From Pseudomonadota bacterium (GTDB lineage: Bacteria > Desulfobacterota > Desulfovibrionia > Desulfovibrionales > Desulfovibrionaceae): a stretch of DNA of 57,802 nt. The notes below the pieces were generated by a model. It ran no database searches and was not told the DNA's origin. It was given only the letters and a program-made list of their open reading frames with translations. The stretch spans positions 1-57,802 of the forward strand of contig JAHIUD010000031.1 of assembly GCA_018817515.1 (NCBI GenBank), given 5' to 3'. This document shows positions 43,907 to 52,990 of this stretch, in pieces. Position 1 is the stretch's first letter. Each line of letters begins with the position of its first letter. The translations under genes were made by a program, and so were the position numbers.

Positions 43907-44143
43907 ATGAGAAAGATACTCGCACCGCTTATGATCGTGGCGTTTCTCGGCCTTGGCAGCTTTGGCTGCACAAACATGAGCCGCACCCAGCAGGGCGCTG
44001 TGTCCGGCGGCGCCATCGGCGCCGGCGTGGGCGCGGGCTTTGGCCTGCTCACGGGCGGCAGTCTTGTCACCGGCGCCCTGGTGGGCGGCGCCCTGGGCGC
44101 CGTTGGCGGCGGCCTCTACGGCGACTCCAAGGAAAAGAAGTAA
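43907..44143 (+). CDS. Glycine-zipper lipoprotein
   Basis: 78 residues: lipoprotein signal with LGSFGC, then a glycine-zipper segment (GAIGAGVGAGFGLLTGGS, GALVGGALGAVGGGLYGD) of the kind that inserts into the outer membrane, and a Lys tail. AAGGAG precedes the ATG. Ten bases separate it from the previous gene. Confidence 0.85.
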   Translation: MRKILAPLMIVAFLGLGSFGCTNMSRTQQGAVSGGAIGAGVGAGFGLLTGGSLVTGALVGGALGAVGGGLYGDSKEKK

Positions 44144-44198
44144 ACGTAAAGCACCGACGGCAAGGGTTCGGGCAATCCGATCCCTGCCAGGCACTTCT

Positions 44199-44227
44199 TC
44201 CGGCAGGCTGCAAGCCAGTCTGCCGGA
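44199..44227 (+). terminator. Possible hairpin downstream of glycine-zipper gene
   Basis: TCCGGCAG at 44199-44206 pairs with CTGCCGGA at 44220-44227. There is no T-tract, so it may be an mRNA structure or a factor-dependent stop in the 208-base gap. Confidence 0.35.
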
Positions 44228-44351
44228 GGCAGTGAACCCGACAAGACTCTCCTTTCCGGCAACTGGGCACCCCAGCGCACTTCCCTGACACCTGCCGACC
44301 CCACCACCAACAGCGCCTCGGACGACGTTCCGAGCCCGCAGGGAGCTTCCT

Positions 44352-44792
44352 ATGAACCGCAAAGCCCTCAAGACCATCTTCGCTGCCGTATTGTGCCTGG
44401 GCGTGATGGCAACGCCAGCCCTGGCGCAGATGAGCATCAGCATCGACATCGGCCGTGCGCCGCCGCCGCCGCGCCATGAGGAAGTCCACGTCGCGCCCCA
44501 CGGATACTTCTGGCTGCCCGGCTACTGGCTATGGGATGGCGGCCGCCACCAGTGGAACGAGGGCCGCATGGAGCGCTCCCGTCCAGGCCAGCACTGGAGG
44601 CAGGCGCAGTGGGAGGACCGGGGCCAGGTGCACCACTTCGAGCCCGGCCGCTGGGAACGTGATCAGAAGCAGTACAAGGGCAAGAGCAAGTACAAGAAGG
44701 AAAGCACGGCAGGGGCAATGGCAGGGGGAACGGCAACGGTAATCGCGACGATTCCCGTGGTGGCCATGGCCGAGGCAACTAATCAGGTCTGA
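44352..44792 (+). CDS. YXWGXW-type exported protein, C-terminus probably frameshifted
   Basis: A signal peptide (LKTIFAAVLCLGVMATPALA) precedes a Trp/Gly/His-rich body: GYFWLPGYWLWDGGRHQWNE, GQHWRQAQWEDRGQVHHFEP, GRWERDQ. This is the YXWGXW/WXXGXW repeat style of small secreted proteins of unknown role. After KSKYKK the printed frame turns hydrophobic and atypical (ATVIATIPVVAMAEATNQV). Another frame continues as GNGRGNGNGNRDDSRGGHGR and stops at 44782, which fits the family better, so one G is probably missing near 44704. GGGAGC precedes the ATG. Confidence 0.65.
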   Translation: MNRKALKTIFAAVLCLGVMATPALAQMSISIDIGRAPPPPRHEEVHVAPHGYFWLPGYWLWDGGRHQWNEGRMERSRPGQHWRQAQWEDRGQVHHFEPGRWERDQKQYKGKSKYKKESTAGAMAGGTATVIATIPVVAMAEATNQV

Positions 44793-44896
44793 AGATCATC
44801 TGGCCTGAAGGGTCCGGATCAACGGCCCCATTGCATTCACCAACACACCATAGTCCGCGCCCCAACCACTGGTCCGGGCAAGCAAGGAGACGCACC

Positions 44897-45340
44897 ATGA
44901 AGCGCATCGCCCTTAAGACACTCTTCACAACCCTGCTCTGCGTGGGAGCCCTGGCCTCACCTGCCCTGGCGCAGTTGAATGGCGGCTTCGAACTGTGCAT
45001 GGGGCAGTCCCCCCAGCGCTATGATGGGAACCGGGACCACCGCGGACCGGACCGGCCCGGCCACCACTGGCAGGAAGGACGCTGGGAGCGCCAGGGCCAG
45101 AACAACCACGACGGGCCGGACCGCTGGACGCCGGGGCGCTGGGAGCCGGACCACAGGGACAACATGATGGACCGGCGCGACGACAACAGGCGCAATGACA
45201 ATCGACGCGACGACTCCCACATGGACAACAATCGCATGGATAACAATCGGCGCGAGGATCCCCGCAAGGACTCGAACCAGCGCGACAGCCAAGGCGATGA
45301 ACGAAAGAATGATTCCCGCTGGGGCAATGGGCGAAGCTAG
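44897..45340 (+). CDS. YXWGXW-related exported protein with Asp/Asn/Arg-rich tail
   Basis: 147 residues, a paralogue of the previous gene: near-identical signal peptide layout (ALKTLFTTLLCVGALASPALA), then GHHWQEGRWERQGQNNHDGP and RWTPGRWEPDH. The C-terminal third is low-complexity (RRDDNRRNDNRRDDSHMDNN) built from repeated short codon units. ATG 44897 follows AAGGAGA; the in-frame upstream start is rejected. Function unknown; the tail is probably disordered. Confidence 0.7.
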   Translation: MKRIALKTLFTTLLCVGALASPALAQLNGGFELCMGQSPQRYDGNRDHRGPDRPGHHWQEGRWERQGQNNHDGPDRWTPGRWEPDHRDNMMDRRDDNRRNDNRRDDSHMDNNRMDNNRREDPRKDSNQRDSQGDERKNDSRWGNGRS

Positions 45341-45439
45341 TCCCCAATGCGGCAAGCAAAAGGGGAGAGGCAACGTCCCGCTTACCCCCTTTTGCACCAC
45401 ATGGGGCGCCCAGCGCCAGGAGCAACATTCTCCAAATGT

Positions 45440-45622
45440 TTGCTCCAATTTTGCTCCACTGCGAGTGCAAACTGGTGATCATTCGTGAATGCACATGCGT
45501 ACGCAACCGTCAGAAATCATTCACAGTGCATTCGCAACATGCTGTAATAGTTAGCATAAACAGAGATTTAAAATCCCTCAACCTTCGGGTTATGTCGGTT
45601 CGACTCCGACCCTGGGCACCAA
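45440..45622 (+). repeat. Direct repeat copy B, with tRNA-Leu 3' half
   Basis: Same unit and orientation as copy A: TTGCTCCAATTTTGCTCC start, ACATGCGTACGC core, then TTTAAAATCCC, variable arm, T arm GTCGGTTCGACTCCGAC and CCTGGGC-ACCA. It separates the envelope-stress module from the molybdoenzyme module. Confidence 0.85.
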
Positions 45623-45788
45623 TTATATCAGCGCGTTATAATGACAGCGGCCTGCCCCTTAACATTCGCCAGAGATTGTTAATCTCTGAGCCATGGCGGT
45701 AACGACCGAGGCCGATCGTTGGCTTCAATGTCTGGTCGCGCGAACGATGCATGCACAGAACAGGCGTCTGGACCAAGGCATGAACACC

Positions 45789-46562
45789 TTAGCCTGAGCC
45801 CCGGTCGTTCTCCAAGACTAGGCGAGCCTCGGCAAAATGCTGGAACGTGAGCACAATTCCCCCCAGAAGCATGAGCCAGAGCCCGGCCTGGTAGCACGGC
45901 ACAAACAGGGCCCGCAGCCCCATGAGCACGGCGGCCAGCACGCACAGCCCCAGCCCCAGCATCTCCAGGCGGCCTTGGTGCAGCCCCAGGCACAGGGGGC
46001 AATCCTCACCCTCGGGCGGGGGATAGGTAAACCAGACCCGGTTCCAGGCCAGGGCGCAGAGCACGGCGATGACCGCGCCCCAGGCCATATGCAGGGGCAG
46101 CAGCAGGGGCGCCACGGGCAGAGGCAGGATCACCGGGATGGCCGCCGTGGCTGCGGCGGGTGGATGGTCGGCATCGAAAATCTGCATAAATACTGCGGCC
46201 AGCCCCACGGCCAGCCCCAGCTTAAACGGAATAATGCTTGCTTCGGGCAACGTCTGGACAAGCGCGTCGCCTGCCAGAACAGCCAGCAATCCGGCCACGC
46301 TGGACACCAGATGCCCTACGACCACCTGCCGGGGCCGGGCCACGCGCAGGTACACGCAGGTGGCGTTGATGAAGCAGGTGGCGGCCAGCGGCGGATAGAG
46401 CACTCCCACCCCACTGGCCCGGGAACATAGGGCGATGACGGCCAGCGTCAGTCCGCCCCCAAGGGAGCCCCAAACCAGGCGCGAGAGCGAAATGACCCCC
46501 GGCCTGTAGACATCCTTCTCGAATTCCCGCCTGCACGGCGCCCTTAACCGTATCTGGATCAT
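45789..46562 (-). CDS. HPP-family inner-membrane protein
   Basis: 258 residues with about six transmembrane helices and the namesake motif in FDADHPPAAATAAIPVIL. The N-terminus is MIQIRLRAPCRREFEKDVYR; ATG 46562 follows GGAGGG, and the longer frame to 46868 is rejected because it overlaps the Fe-S subunit gene. HPP proteins are integral membrane proteins; cyanobacterial members have been linked to nitrite transport, but others are unknown. The C-terminal part adds further helices with FVPCYQAGLWLMLLGG. It follows the molybdoenzyme genes and may transport their substrate or product. Confidence 0.82.
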   Translation of the reverse strand: MIQIRLRAPCRREFEKDVYRPGVISLSRLVWGSLGGGLTLAVIALCSRASGVGVLYPPLAATCFINATCVYLRVARPRQVVVGHLVSSVAGLLAVLAGDALVQTLPEASIIPFKLGLAVGLAAVFMQIFDADHPPAAATAAIPVILPLPVAPLLLPLHMAWGAVIAVLCALAWNRVWFTYPPPEGEDCPLCLGLHQGRLEMLGLGLCVLAAVLMGLRALFVPCYQAGLWLMLLGGIVLTFQHFAEARLVLENDRGSG

Positions 46563-46639
46563 GGCGCCCTCCAAGCGAACCGCTCGTTGGCCGGGCAGCG
46601 CCGCAAGAACGCCACCCGGCCCAGTTTTTCGCCTCAGCT

Positions 46640-47191
46640 TCAGCTCTTGACGTAGAGAATGGACTGGGTGCTCTTCTTCTTCACGACCTTCTTGCCTGCA
46701 GCGTCGGCCTGCATCAGCAGGATCTCCTTCTCGCCAAAGGAGAGGGCGTCGGCCAGGCAGACCTCCACGCAGACGGGCTCCAGTCCGTGGATGACCCGGT
46801 CGTAGCACATGCTGCACTTGTGGGCGAACTTGCCCGGCGCGTCGAACTGGATGACGTCGTAGGGGCACTTCTCAATGCACTTCTTGGCCCCCACGCACTT
46901 TTTCTTATCGATGAGCACGATGCCCGTCTGCACGTCCTTGGTGATGGCCCCATTCTCGCAGGCCCTGATGCAGGGCGGTTTCTTGCAGTGCTGGCACATG
47001 ACCACCCAGTAATCTTCCTTGAGGTCCGGGTAGCTGCCCGTGCACTCGCTCTCCACCCGCAGGTAGTGGCTCATGGTGCCGGGCATGGACTTCTCGTGGT
47101 CCACCAGCCCGTAGTGGTTGCGGCAGGCCACGATGCAGGTCTTGCAGCCGATGCAGCGGTCGAGGTCGACCATTATGCTGAGTTGTTTCAT
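46640..47191 (-). CDS. Ferredoxin-type electron-transfer subunit of molybdoenzyme (NrfC/DmsB-like)
   Basis: 183 residues with four cysteine clusters: CIGCKTCIVAC (13-23), CQHCKKPPCIRAC (66-78), CVGAKKCIEKCP (99-110), CSMCYDRVIHGLEPVCVEVC (126-145). In the third, the second cysteine is Ala102, so that cluster may be [3Fe-4S] or absent. There is no Tat signal, so it is cytoplasmic. GGAGGG precedes the ATG, 12 bases after the large-subunit stop. It should carry electrons to or from the molybdenum subunit. Confidence 0.9.
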   Translation of the reverse strand: MKQLSIMVDLDRCIGCKTCIVACRNHYGLVDHEKSMPGTMSHYLRVESECTGSYPDLKEDYWVVMCQHCKKPPCIRACENGAITKDVQTGIVLIDKKKCVGAKKCIEKCPYDVIQFDAPGKFAHKCSMCYDRVIHGLEPVCVEVCLADALSFGEKEILLMQADAAGKKVVKKKSTQSILYVKS

Positions 47192-47203
47192 GTCCGCCCT
47201 CCT

Positions 47204-49339
47204 TTACTTCACGATCCGGACACGGGTGGAGACATGAGCCTCGCCGCCGCGCAGATCCTGTTCGTCCAGATGCGAACCCGCGTCAGCGATGAGTTCGTTG
47301 TCGCCAACCCACTTGCCGCGCGAGGCAACCTTGCCCATGGTCTGACCGAAGCCGTGGATGAGCCCCGCGCAGCCAGGCTTGATCTTCTCGGTGAACAGGA
47401 CCGGAATACGCACCTTGCCGGTGCTCGACTCCACGGTCACGGTGTCGCCGCTGGCAATGCCCAGCTTGGCCGCATCGATGGGGTTGAGCAGCAGCGGATT
47501 GGCGTCCAGGCCGGAGACGGAGTCGCGCAGCTGGGCGTTGTTCTGGGACCATGCCCCGGTATTGTTCAGGAAGATGGTGCGGAAGTTCACCAGGATGAAC
47601 GGATACTTGTCCGCGCCACGACGGAACTCCAGGGGCAGTTCCGGGCTGGGCCACTCCTGCCCGATGTCCTTGTACATCTTCCACTCCAGTTCGATCTTGC
47701 CGCTGCCGGTATTGAACTTGCCTGCGTCCTCATATTTGCGGAACCCCACCGTGCCGGGCGACCAAAGGGCGCCACCATCGAGCACCTTCTGCATGCTCAT
47801 GCCCACGCCCGAGAGTTCGATGTCGTAGTACTCCACATCGTCCTTGAAGGCGAAGTACTCCGGGAACATGCGCTTGCCGAGATCGATCATCACGCGGTTG
47901 GCGTGGCGCGACTCGCCGATGGGTTTGACCACGGGCTGGCAGACCGCCGCCGTGTGCCCGAAGTTGTACCACCAAGGCATGTACAGAAGCTCCCAGCGCT
48001 CGAAGTTGGTCTGGTCGGGCAGGACCAGGTCCGCCCACTTCATGGTTTCCGAGGGCAATATCTCCGTGACCACGAAGAGCTCCAGCAGGTAGTTGCCCTT
48101 CTTGTCCTTCATGGTCATGGCCTTGCGCCACTCGCCGGAACCCATCTCGCTGAGTGCCGGGTTGCATTCCGAGGCGAAGAAGACCTTGAGGTTGCCTTCC
48201 TTCACGGCCTGGGCAGCGTACCAGGTGGGCTCCAGGATGAAGTTGTAGTGGTTGAACTTGTCGCGGTTTGGCCCGGTGCGGTGGTAGCCCAACTCCTTCA
48301 GGTTCGGAGCCGGGGGTGCTGGCGCGACCGCAGCCATGGGCGCGATCTCCGGCATGGGCTGTCCGCCAGGGTTGTCCAGGTTGCCGGTGATGACCAGGAA
48401 GATGGACCAGGCGTGGCCCCAGTCCATGGCGTTGCCGTACATGATGGACTTGAAGGCGTCGACGCTGACGCTGGGGGCCTTGGCGCACATTTCGGCCAAT
48501 TTGACGATATCCTTGGCCGGGACCTCGCAGATCTTGCTCATGGCCTCCGGGGTCTTGTCCTTGAGGAAGGCCGCAAGACCCTCCATGTCGCCCTCGCGCA
48601 CCCACTTGTCGCAGAAAGCCTTGTTGTGGATGCCCTTCTTGAGCATATGGCTGGCCATGCCCAGGAACAGGGCCGCGTCGCCACCGGGCTTGATGGGGAT
48701 CCACCAGTCGGCCTTTGCCGCCTCGGTGCGGAAGATGGGGTCGATGACGATGAGCTTAGCCCCACGCTCCTTGGCGTCAAGGATGTGCTTCGGCACGCAG
48801 GCATCGTCCAGACAGCCGAAAGGATGACGTCCTGAGAGGATCATGATGCCGCCCCTGGGCACCGTGTAGTACATGGGCGCGATGTGGTGGTTGGGAAAAC
48901 AGCCGAAGGTGTGCAGGTGGGCCATGATCTTTGCCGAGTCGCAGTGCGGCAGACCCGTGCTGATGAACCCGCCCACGGCGTTGACGAAGCGCCACTTGGG
49001 ATCCGTGGTGGAGTGCGGGAACATGGAGTAGGTGAACTTGTGCGCCTCGCCGCGCTTGATCAGCTCACGCAGCTTCTTCTCCATGATGTTCATGGCCTCG
49101 TCCCAGCCGATGTCCACGAACTTGCCCTCGCCGCGCTCGCCCACCCGCTTCATGGGGTGCTTGAGCCGTTCCTGAGAATAGAGCGTGGTGATCCCGGCCA
49201 TGCCCTTGACGCACATCTTGCCGCGCGCCAGGGGATTGCCCTTGACCTCCTTGACCACCCCGTTCTCCACGCGAGCCAGGATGGCGCACTCAGCCTTGCA
49301 TTGATAGCAGACCGTGGGAATCCATTTGTTCTCGTGCAT
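47204..49339 (-). CDS. Molybdopterin oxidoreductase catalytic subunit (DMSO-reductase superfamily), cytoplasmic type
   Basis: 711 residues. The N-terminal [4Fe-4S] motif has Cys11, Cys14, Cys18 and Cys43 (CYQCKAEC, KMCVKG), followed by the pterin-binding body (WDEAMNIMEKKL, GAKLIVIDP, KPGGDAALFLGM) and a C-terminal MoCo domain (DAAKLGIASGDTVTVESSTG). Cys147 in HTFGCFPNHH is a candidate molybdenum ligand; Cys176 (PFGCLDDAC) is another. No Tat signal. Relatives include polysulfide, thiosulfate, arsenate and formate enzymes; the Ala/Pro insert (MAAVAPAPPAP) and missing signal fit none clearly, so the substrate is unknown. GGAGGGC precedes the ATG. Confidence 0.85.
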   Translation of the reverse strand: MHENKWIPTVCYQCKAECAILARVENGVVKEVKGNPLARGKMCVKGMAGITTLYSQERLKHPMKRVGERGEGKFVDIGWDEAMNIMEKKLRELIKRGEAHKFTYSMFPHSTTDPKWRFVNAVGGFISTGLPHCDSAKIMAHLHTFGCFPNHHIAPMYYTVPRGGIMILSGRHPFGCLDDACVPKHILDAKERGAKLIVIDPIFRTEAAKADWWIPIKPGGDAALFLGMASHMLKKGIHNKAFCDKWVREGDMEGLAAFLKDKTPEAMSKICEVPAKDIVKLAEMCAKAPSVSVDAFKSIMYGNAMDWGHAWSIFLVITGNLDNPGGQPMPEIAPMAAVAPAPPAPNLKELGYHRTGPNRDKFNHYNFILEPTWYAAQAVKEGNLKVFFASECNPALSEMGSGEWRKAMTMKDKKGNYLLELFVVTEILPSETMKWADLVLPDQTNFERWELLYMPWWYNFGHTAAVCQPVVKPIGESRHANRVMIDLGKRMFPEYFAFKDDVEYYDIELSGVGMSMQKVLDGGALWSPGTVGFRKYEDAGKFNTGSGKIELEWKMYKDIGQEWPSPELPLEFRRGADKYPFILVNFRTIFLNNTGAWSQNNAQLRDSVSGLDANPLLLNPIDAAKLGIASGDTVTVESSTGKVRIPVLFTEKIKPGCAGLIHGFGQTMGKVASRGKWVGDNELIADAGSHLDEQDLRGGEAHVSTRVRIVK

Positions 49340-49471
49340 TCTGCTGCCCTCCGTTCAAGGTGTGGCACTCCATCGAGCGCCGCTAACGCCCGCTGGTGTC
49401 CCTATCATGGTAGAGCATCCAACAGAGAAATTAGTTCCCAGAATAGGAATGGAAATTGGAATATTCGTGAC

Positions 49472-50896
49472 TCAGGCCGAGGCCTGGGCGAAGAATTCCG
49501 TCCGGGCAAAACCGCTGGCGCAGCAACTCTCCGGCAAGACGCCAGCCTGCCGGGCCAGATGCGCGAATGTGTCGAGACGTCCCTGCTCCGGGTCCAGGTC
49601 GTCGAAACTGATGATCCTTTCGTCCAACACCTTGCGGGCCACGTCCGCCTCGATGCTGCTGTAGGCGGCCTGCACCGAGGCCGCAAAGGCCGTATCCCGG
49701 CGCACGCGGTCCCTGGCGGCGAGCAGCAGGCGCACGTAGTCGGTGAGCACCTGGCCCTGGCGCTGGGCGAATTCCTCGCGCACGGCCAGGATACAGCAAA
49801 GATGGCCGGGGCTGATGTCGCGCGAGCGCAGCAGCGTTTCCCCCAACCCCTCGTGCGCGCACTTGGCGCTCCAGGGCTCGCCGCAGAAGAAGGATCCGAT
49901 CACGTTCTGCCGCAAGGAGGAGATGGTTGAGGACGGATTCACCACCATGGTCGGCAGCTCCGAGAGCTCGGGCCGCTCCTGCACAAGGCGATGCAGCAGC
50001 ACGCGGTGGGTCGAGCATTCGCCGGGCAGGCCCATGCGCCAGCGCCTCGCCGCATGCTTGGACAGCGACAGGGAACTGCCGTCGTGGTGGCCGTCCATGA
50101 CGTACACAAGCGGGGTTCCGGCCTGGCGCAGGCTGAGCGCCAGGGGGGCCATGATGAAGGCCGCGTCCAGCCTGCCGCGCCGGAGGTCGCCCGCCAGGGC
50201 GGCCCAAGAGAGGTAGCGTTTTGAGCAGAGCGGCAGGCCGCGCCCTTGGCTCAGGTGGTCGGCGCACATGGCCAGAAGATGGTCGCTGATGGGCATGTAA
50301 CCCACTCGGAAGATTGTCTCGCAATGGAAACGCGACAGGCGCGCCTGGAGCAGGGGCCGAGCCGTGAACAGCCGCTTCTTGACCGTTCCCTCAGGTAGGC
50401 AGCAGGCCAGGGCGGCCTCCGGCACGGACAGGCCGCGCCGGTAGTGCAGGCGGCAGACATCACGCAGATGCCCGGGTAGTTCCTCTATGGCCGCATCACA
50501 GGCTGCAAGCAGCTGCATGGTGCATAGGGCGTCCTCCGGGTCTCCTCCCTGCATTGGCGGCAAAAGACCACAGAGCTCCAACTGGTCGAGGGAGACCTCC
50601 GCAAACCCACTCACCCCCAGGCGCGCGCACTGCGAGACGATGATCGACGCCAGCCAGGCGGGAAAGGCCGCTGGCTCGCGCAGTTGATCCAGCTTGGCAT
50701 AGGCGATGAGGAAGGACTCCTGAACGGCGTCCTCGGGCGCGACACCATGTGGCAGGCGGCGGCGGGCCAGACGCAAGGCCCAGGGATACAGTCGTTCCAC
50801 CAGTTGCCGCCAGACAGCCGTATCACCGGCAAGGGCTCGGGCTGCAAGCGCGTTGAGTGAAATGCGACCGGCCACAAGCGCACCGCCTTCTATCAA
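49472..50896 (-). CDS. Sigma-70/ECF-type factor fused to NrtA/SsuA-like ligand-binding domain
   Basis: 474 residues, no signal peptide. Sigma region 2 (about 25-95) reads APEDAVQESFLIAYAKLDQL and AFPAWLASIIVSQCARL. Region 4 (about 128-185) has IEELPGHLRDVCRLHYRRGL and LPEGTVKKRLFTARPLL. From about 192 the chain becomes a periplasmic-binding-like domain of the nitrate/sulfonate type (FRVGYMPISDHLLAMCADHL, RRGRLDAAFIMAPLALSLRQ, GSFFCGEPWSAKCAHEGLGE). Such a chain could be a sigma factor gated directly by a cytosolic small molecule. The ligand is unknown, though the adjacent molybdoenzyme operon suggests a link. The start is TTG 50896 or GTG 50875. Confidence 0.85.
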   Translation of the reverse strand: MIEGGALVAGRISLNALAARALAGDTAVWRQLVERLYPWALRLARRRLPHGVAPEDAVQESFLIAYAKLDQLREPAAFPAWLASIIVSQCARLGVSGFAEVSLDQLELCGLLPPMQGGDPEDALCTMQLLAACDAAIEELPGHLRDVCRLHYRRGLSVPEAALACCLPEGTVKKRLFTARPLLQARLSRFHCETIFRVGYMPISDHLLAMCADHLSQGRGLPLCSKRYLSWAALAGDLRRGRLDAAFIMAPLALSLRQAGTPLVYVMDGHHDGSSLSLSKHAARRWRMGLPGECSTHRVLLHRLVQERPELSELPTMVVNPSSTISSLRQNVIGSFFCGEPWSAKCAHEGLGETLLRSRDISPGHLCCILAVREEFAQRQGQVLTDYVRLLLAARDRVRRDTAFAASVQAAYSSIEADVARKVLDERIISFDDLDPEQGRLDTFAHLARQAGVLPESCCASGFARTEFFAQASA

Positions 50897-51228
50897 TATA
50901 ATGGAGAAGCCACCCTGTGAATATTATCACAAGGCGCAGTGTCGTCAATATGTTAGGATAAGCATAATTGACGGCCTGGGCGTATGGTCAAAGAATATAA
51001 TTCACCACAAACACCCATGATCAAATGGCTTGATACGCAGATGATGCTGTGGCCAACCCGGAAACAGCGAGAGTCACTTCTCTCAGACCCATGATGTGGC
51101 CTTGTAAGCATGTCCGATAGATACACTATACAACAGAGAGCCACACGGCTTGGGTGACCCGCTCCCAAATATTTGGTCCAGTTTTGGGAGGCAGGTCAGG
51201 CTTAGCTGGGCGGTTTGACCTGAAAAGC
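50897..51228. other. Gap upstream of sigma-fusion gene
   Basis: Contains the promoter given separately at its left end. The rest, up to the repeat, has no gene I can support. A few short frames lack ribosome sites and protein-like sequence. Confidence 0.5.
50921..50948 (-). promoter_or_regulatory. Candidate sigma-70 promoter of the sigma-fusion gene
   Basis: On the minus strand TTGACG (50948-50943) and TAATAT (50926-50921) are 16 bases apart, in an AT-rich stretch. Transcription would start near 50914, about 18 bases before TTG 50896. The -10 matches TATAAT at only four of six positions. Confidence 0.45.
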
Positions 51229-51411
51229 TTGCTCCAATTTTGCTCCACCGCGAGTGCAAACCAGTGATCACTCGTGAGTGCGCATGCGTACGCAACCGTC
51301 AGAAATCGTTACAGTGTCTTCGCAACATACTGTAATAATACCCACAAAGTAGAGATTTAAAAAACCCTCAACCTTCGGGTTATGTCGGTTCGATTCCGAC
51401 CCTGGGCACCA
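51229..51411 (+). repeat. Direct repeat copy C, with tRNA-Leu 3' half
   Basis: Third copy of the ~183-base unit, same orientation: TTGCTCCAATTTTGCTCC start, GCATGCGTACGC core, tRNA half with T arm GTCGGTTCGATTCCGAC and CCTGGGC-ACCA. The anticodon-loop region has drifted (TTTAAAAAACCC), so this is the most degraded copy at the presumed crossover. It separates the molybdoenzyme module from the YeiH module. Confidence 0.85.
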
Positions 51412-51589
51412 ACTATATCAGCACAGCATAAGGCGCGATCTCTCGCGTTTTTGCTTTTTGGCTTAACTGCAGTGGGACGTCCTCGTCTGGACATACTGGC
51501 GCAGTATGAGAAGGCATCAAGACACAGCCTGGCGTGGAGGACAGAACTCCCGCATCCGGGCCTCAGGCTTGGTCCCGGGCACCGGACGG

Positions 51590-52990
<1,401 letters not shown>

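Noticed and set aside
45180-45300. Short repeating units as a CRISPR array
   Set aside because: Units are about 9-15 bases, without spacers, and lie inside a reading frame coding a D/N/R-rich tail.
46787-48835. 682-codon plus-strand frame opposite the molybdoenzyme genes
   Set aside because: Mirror frame of well-supported genes, lacking a ribosome site and any known motif.
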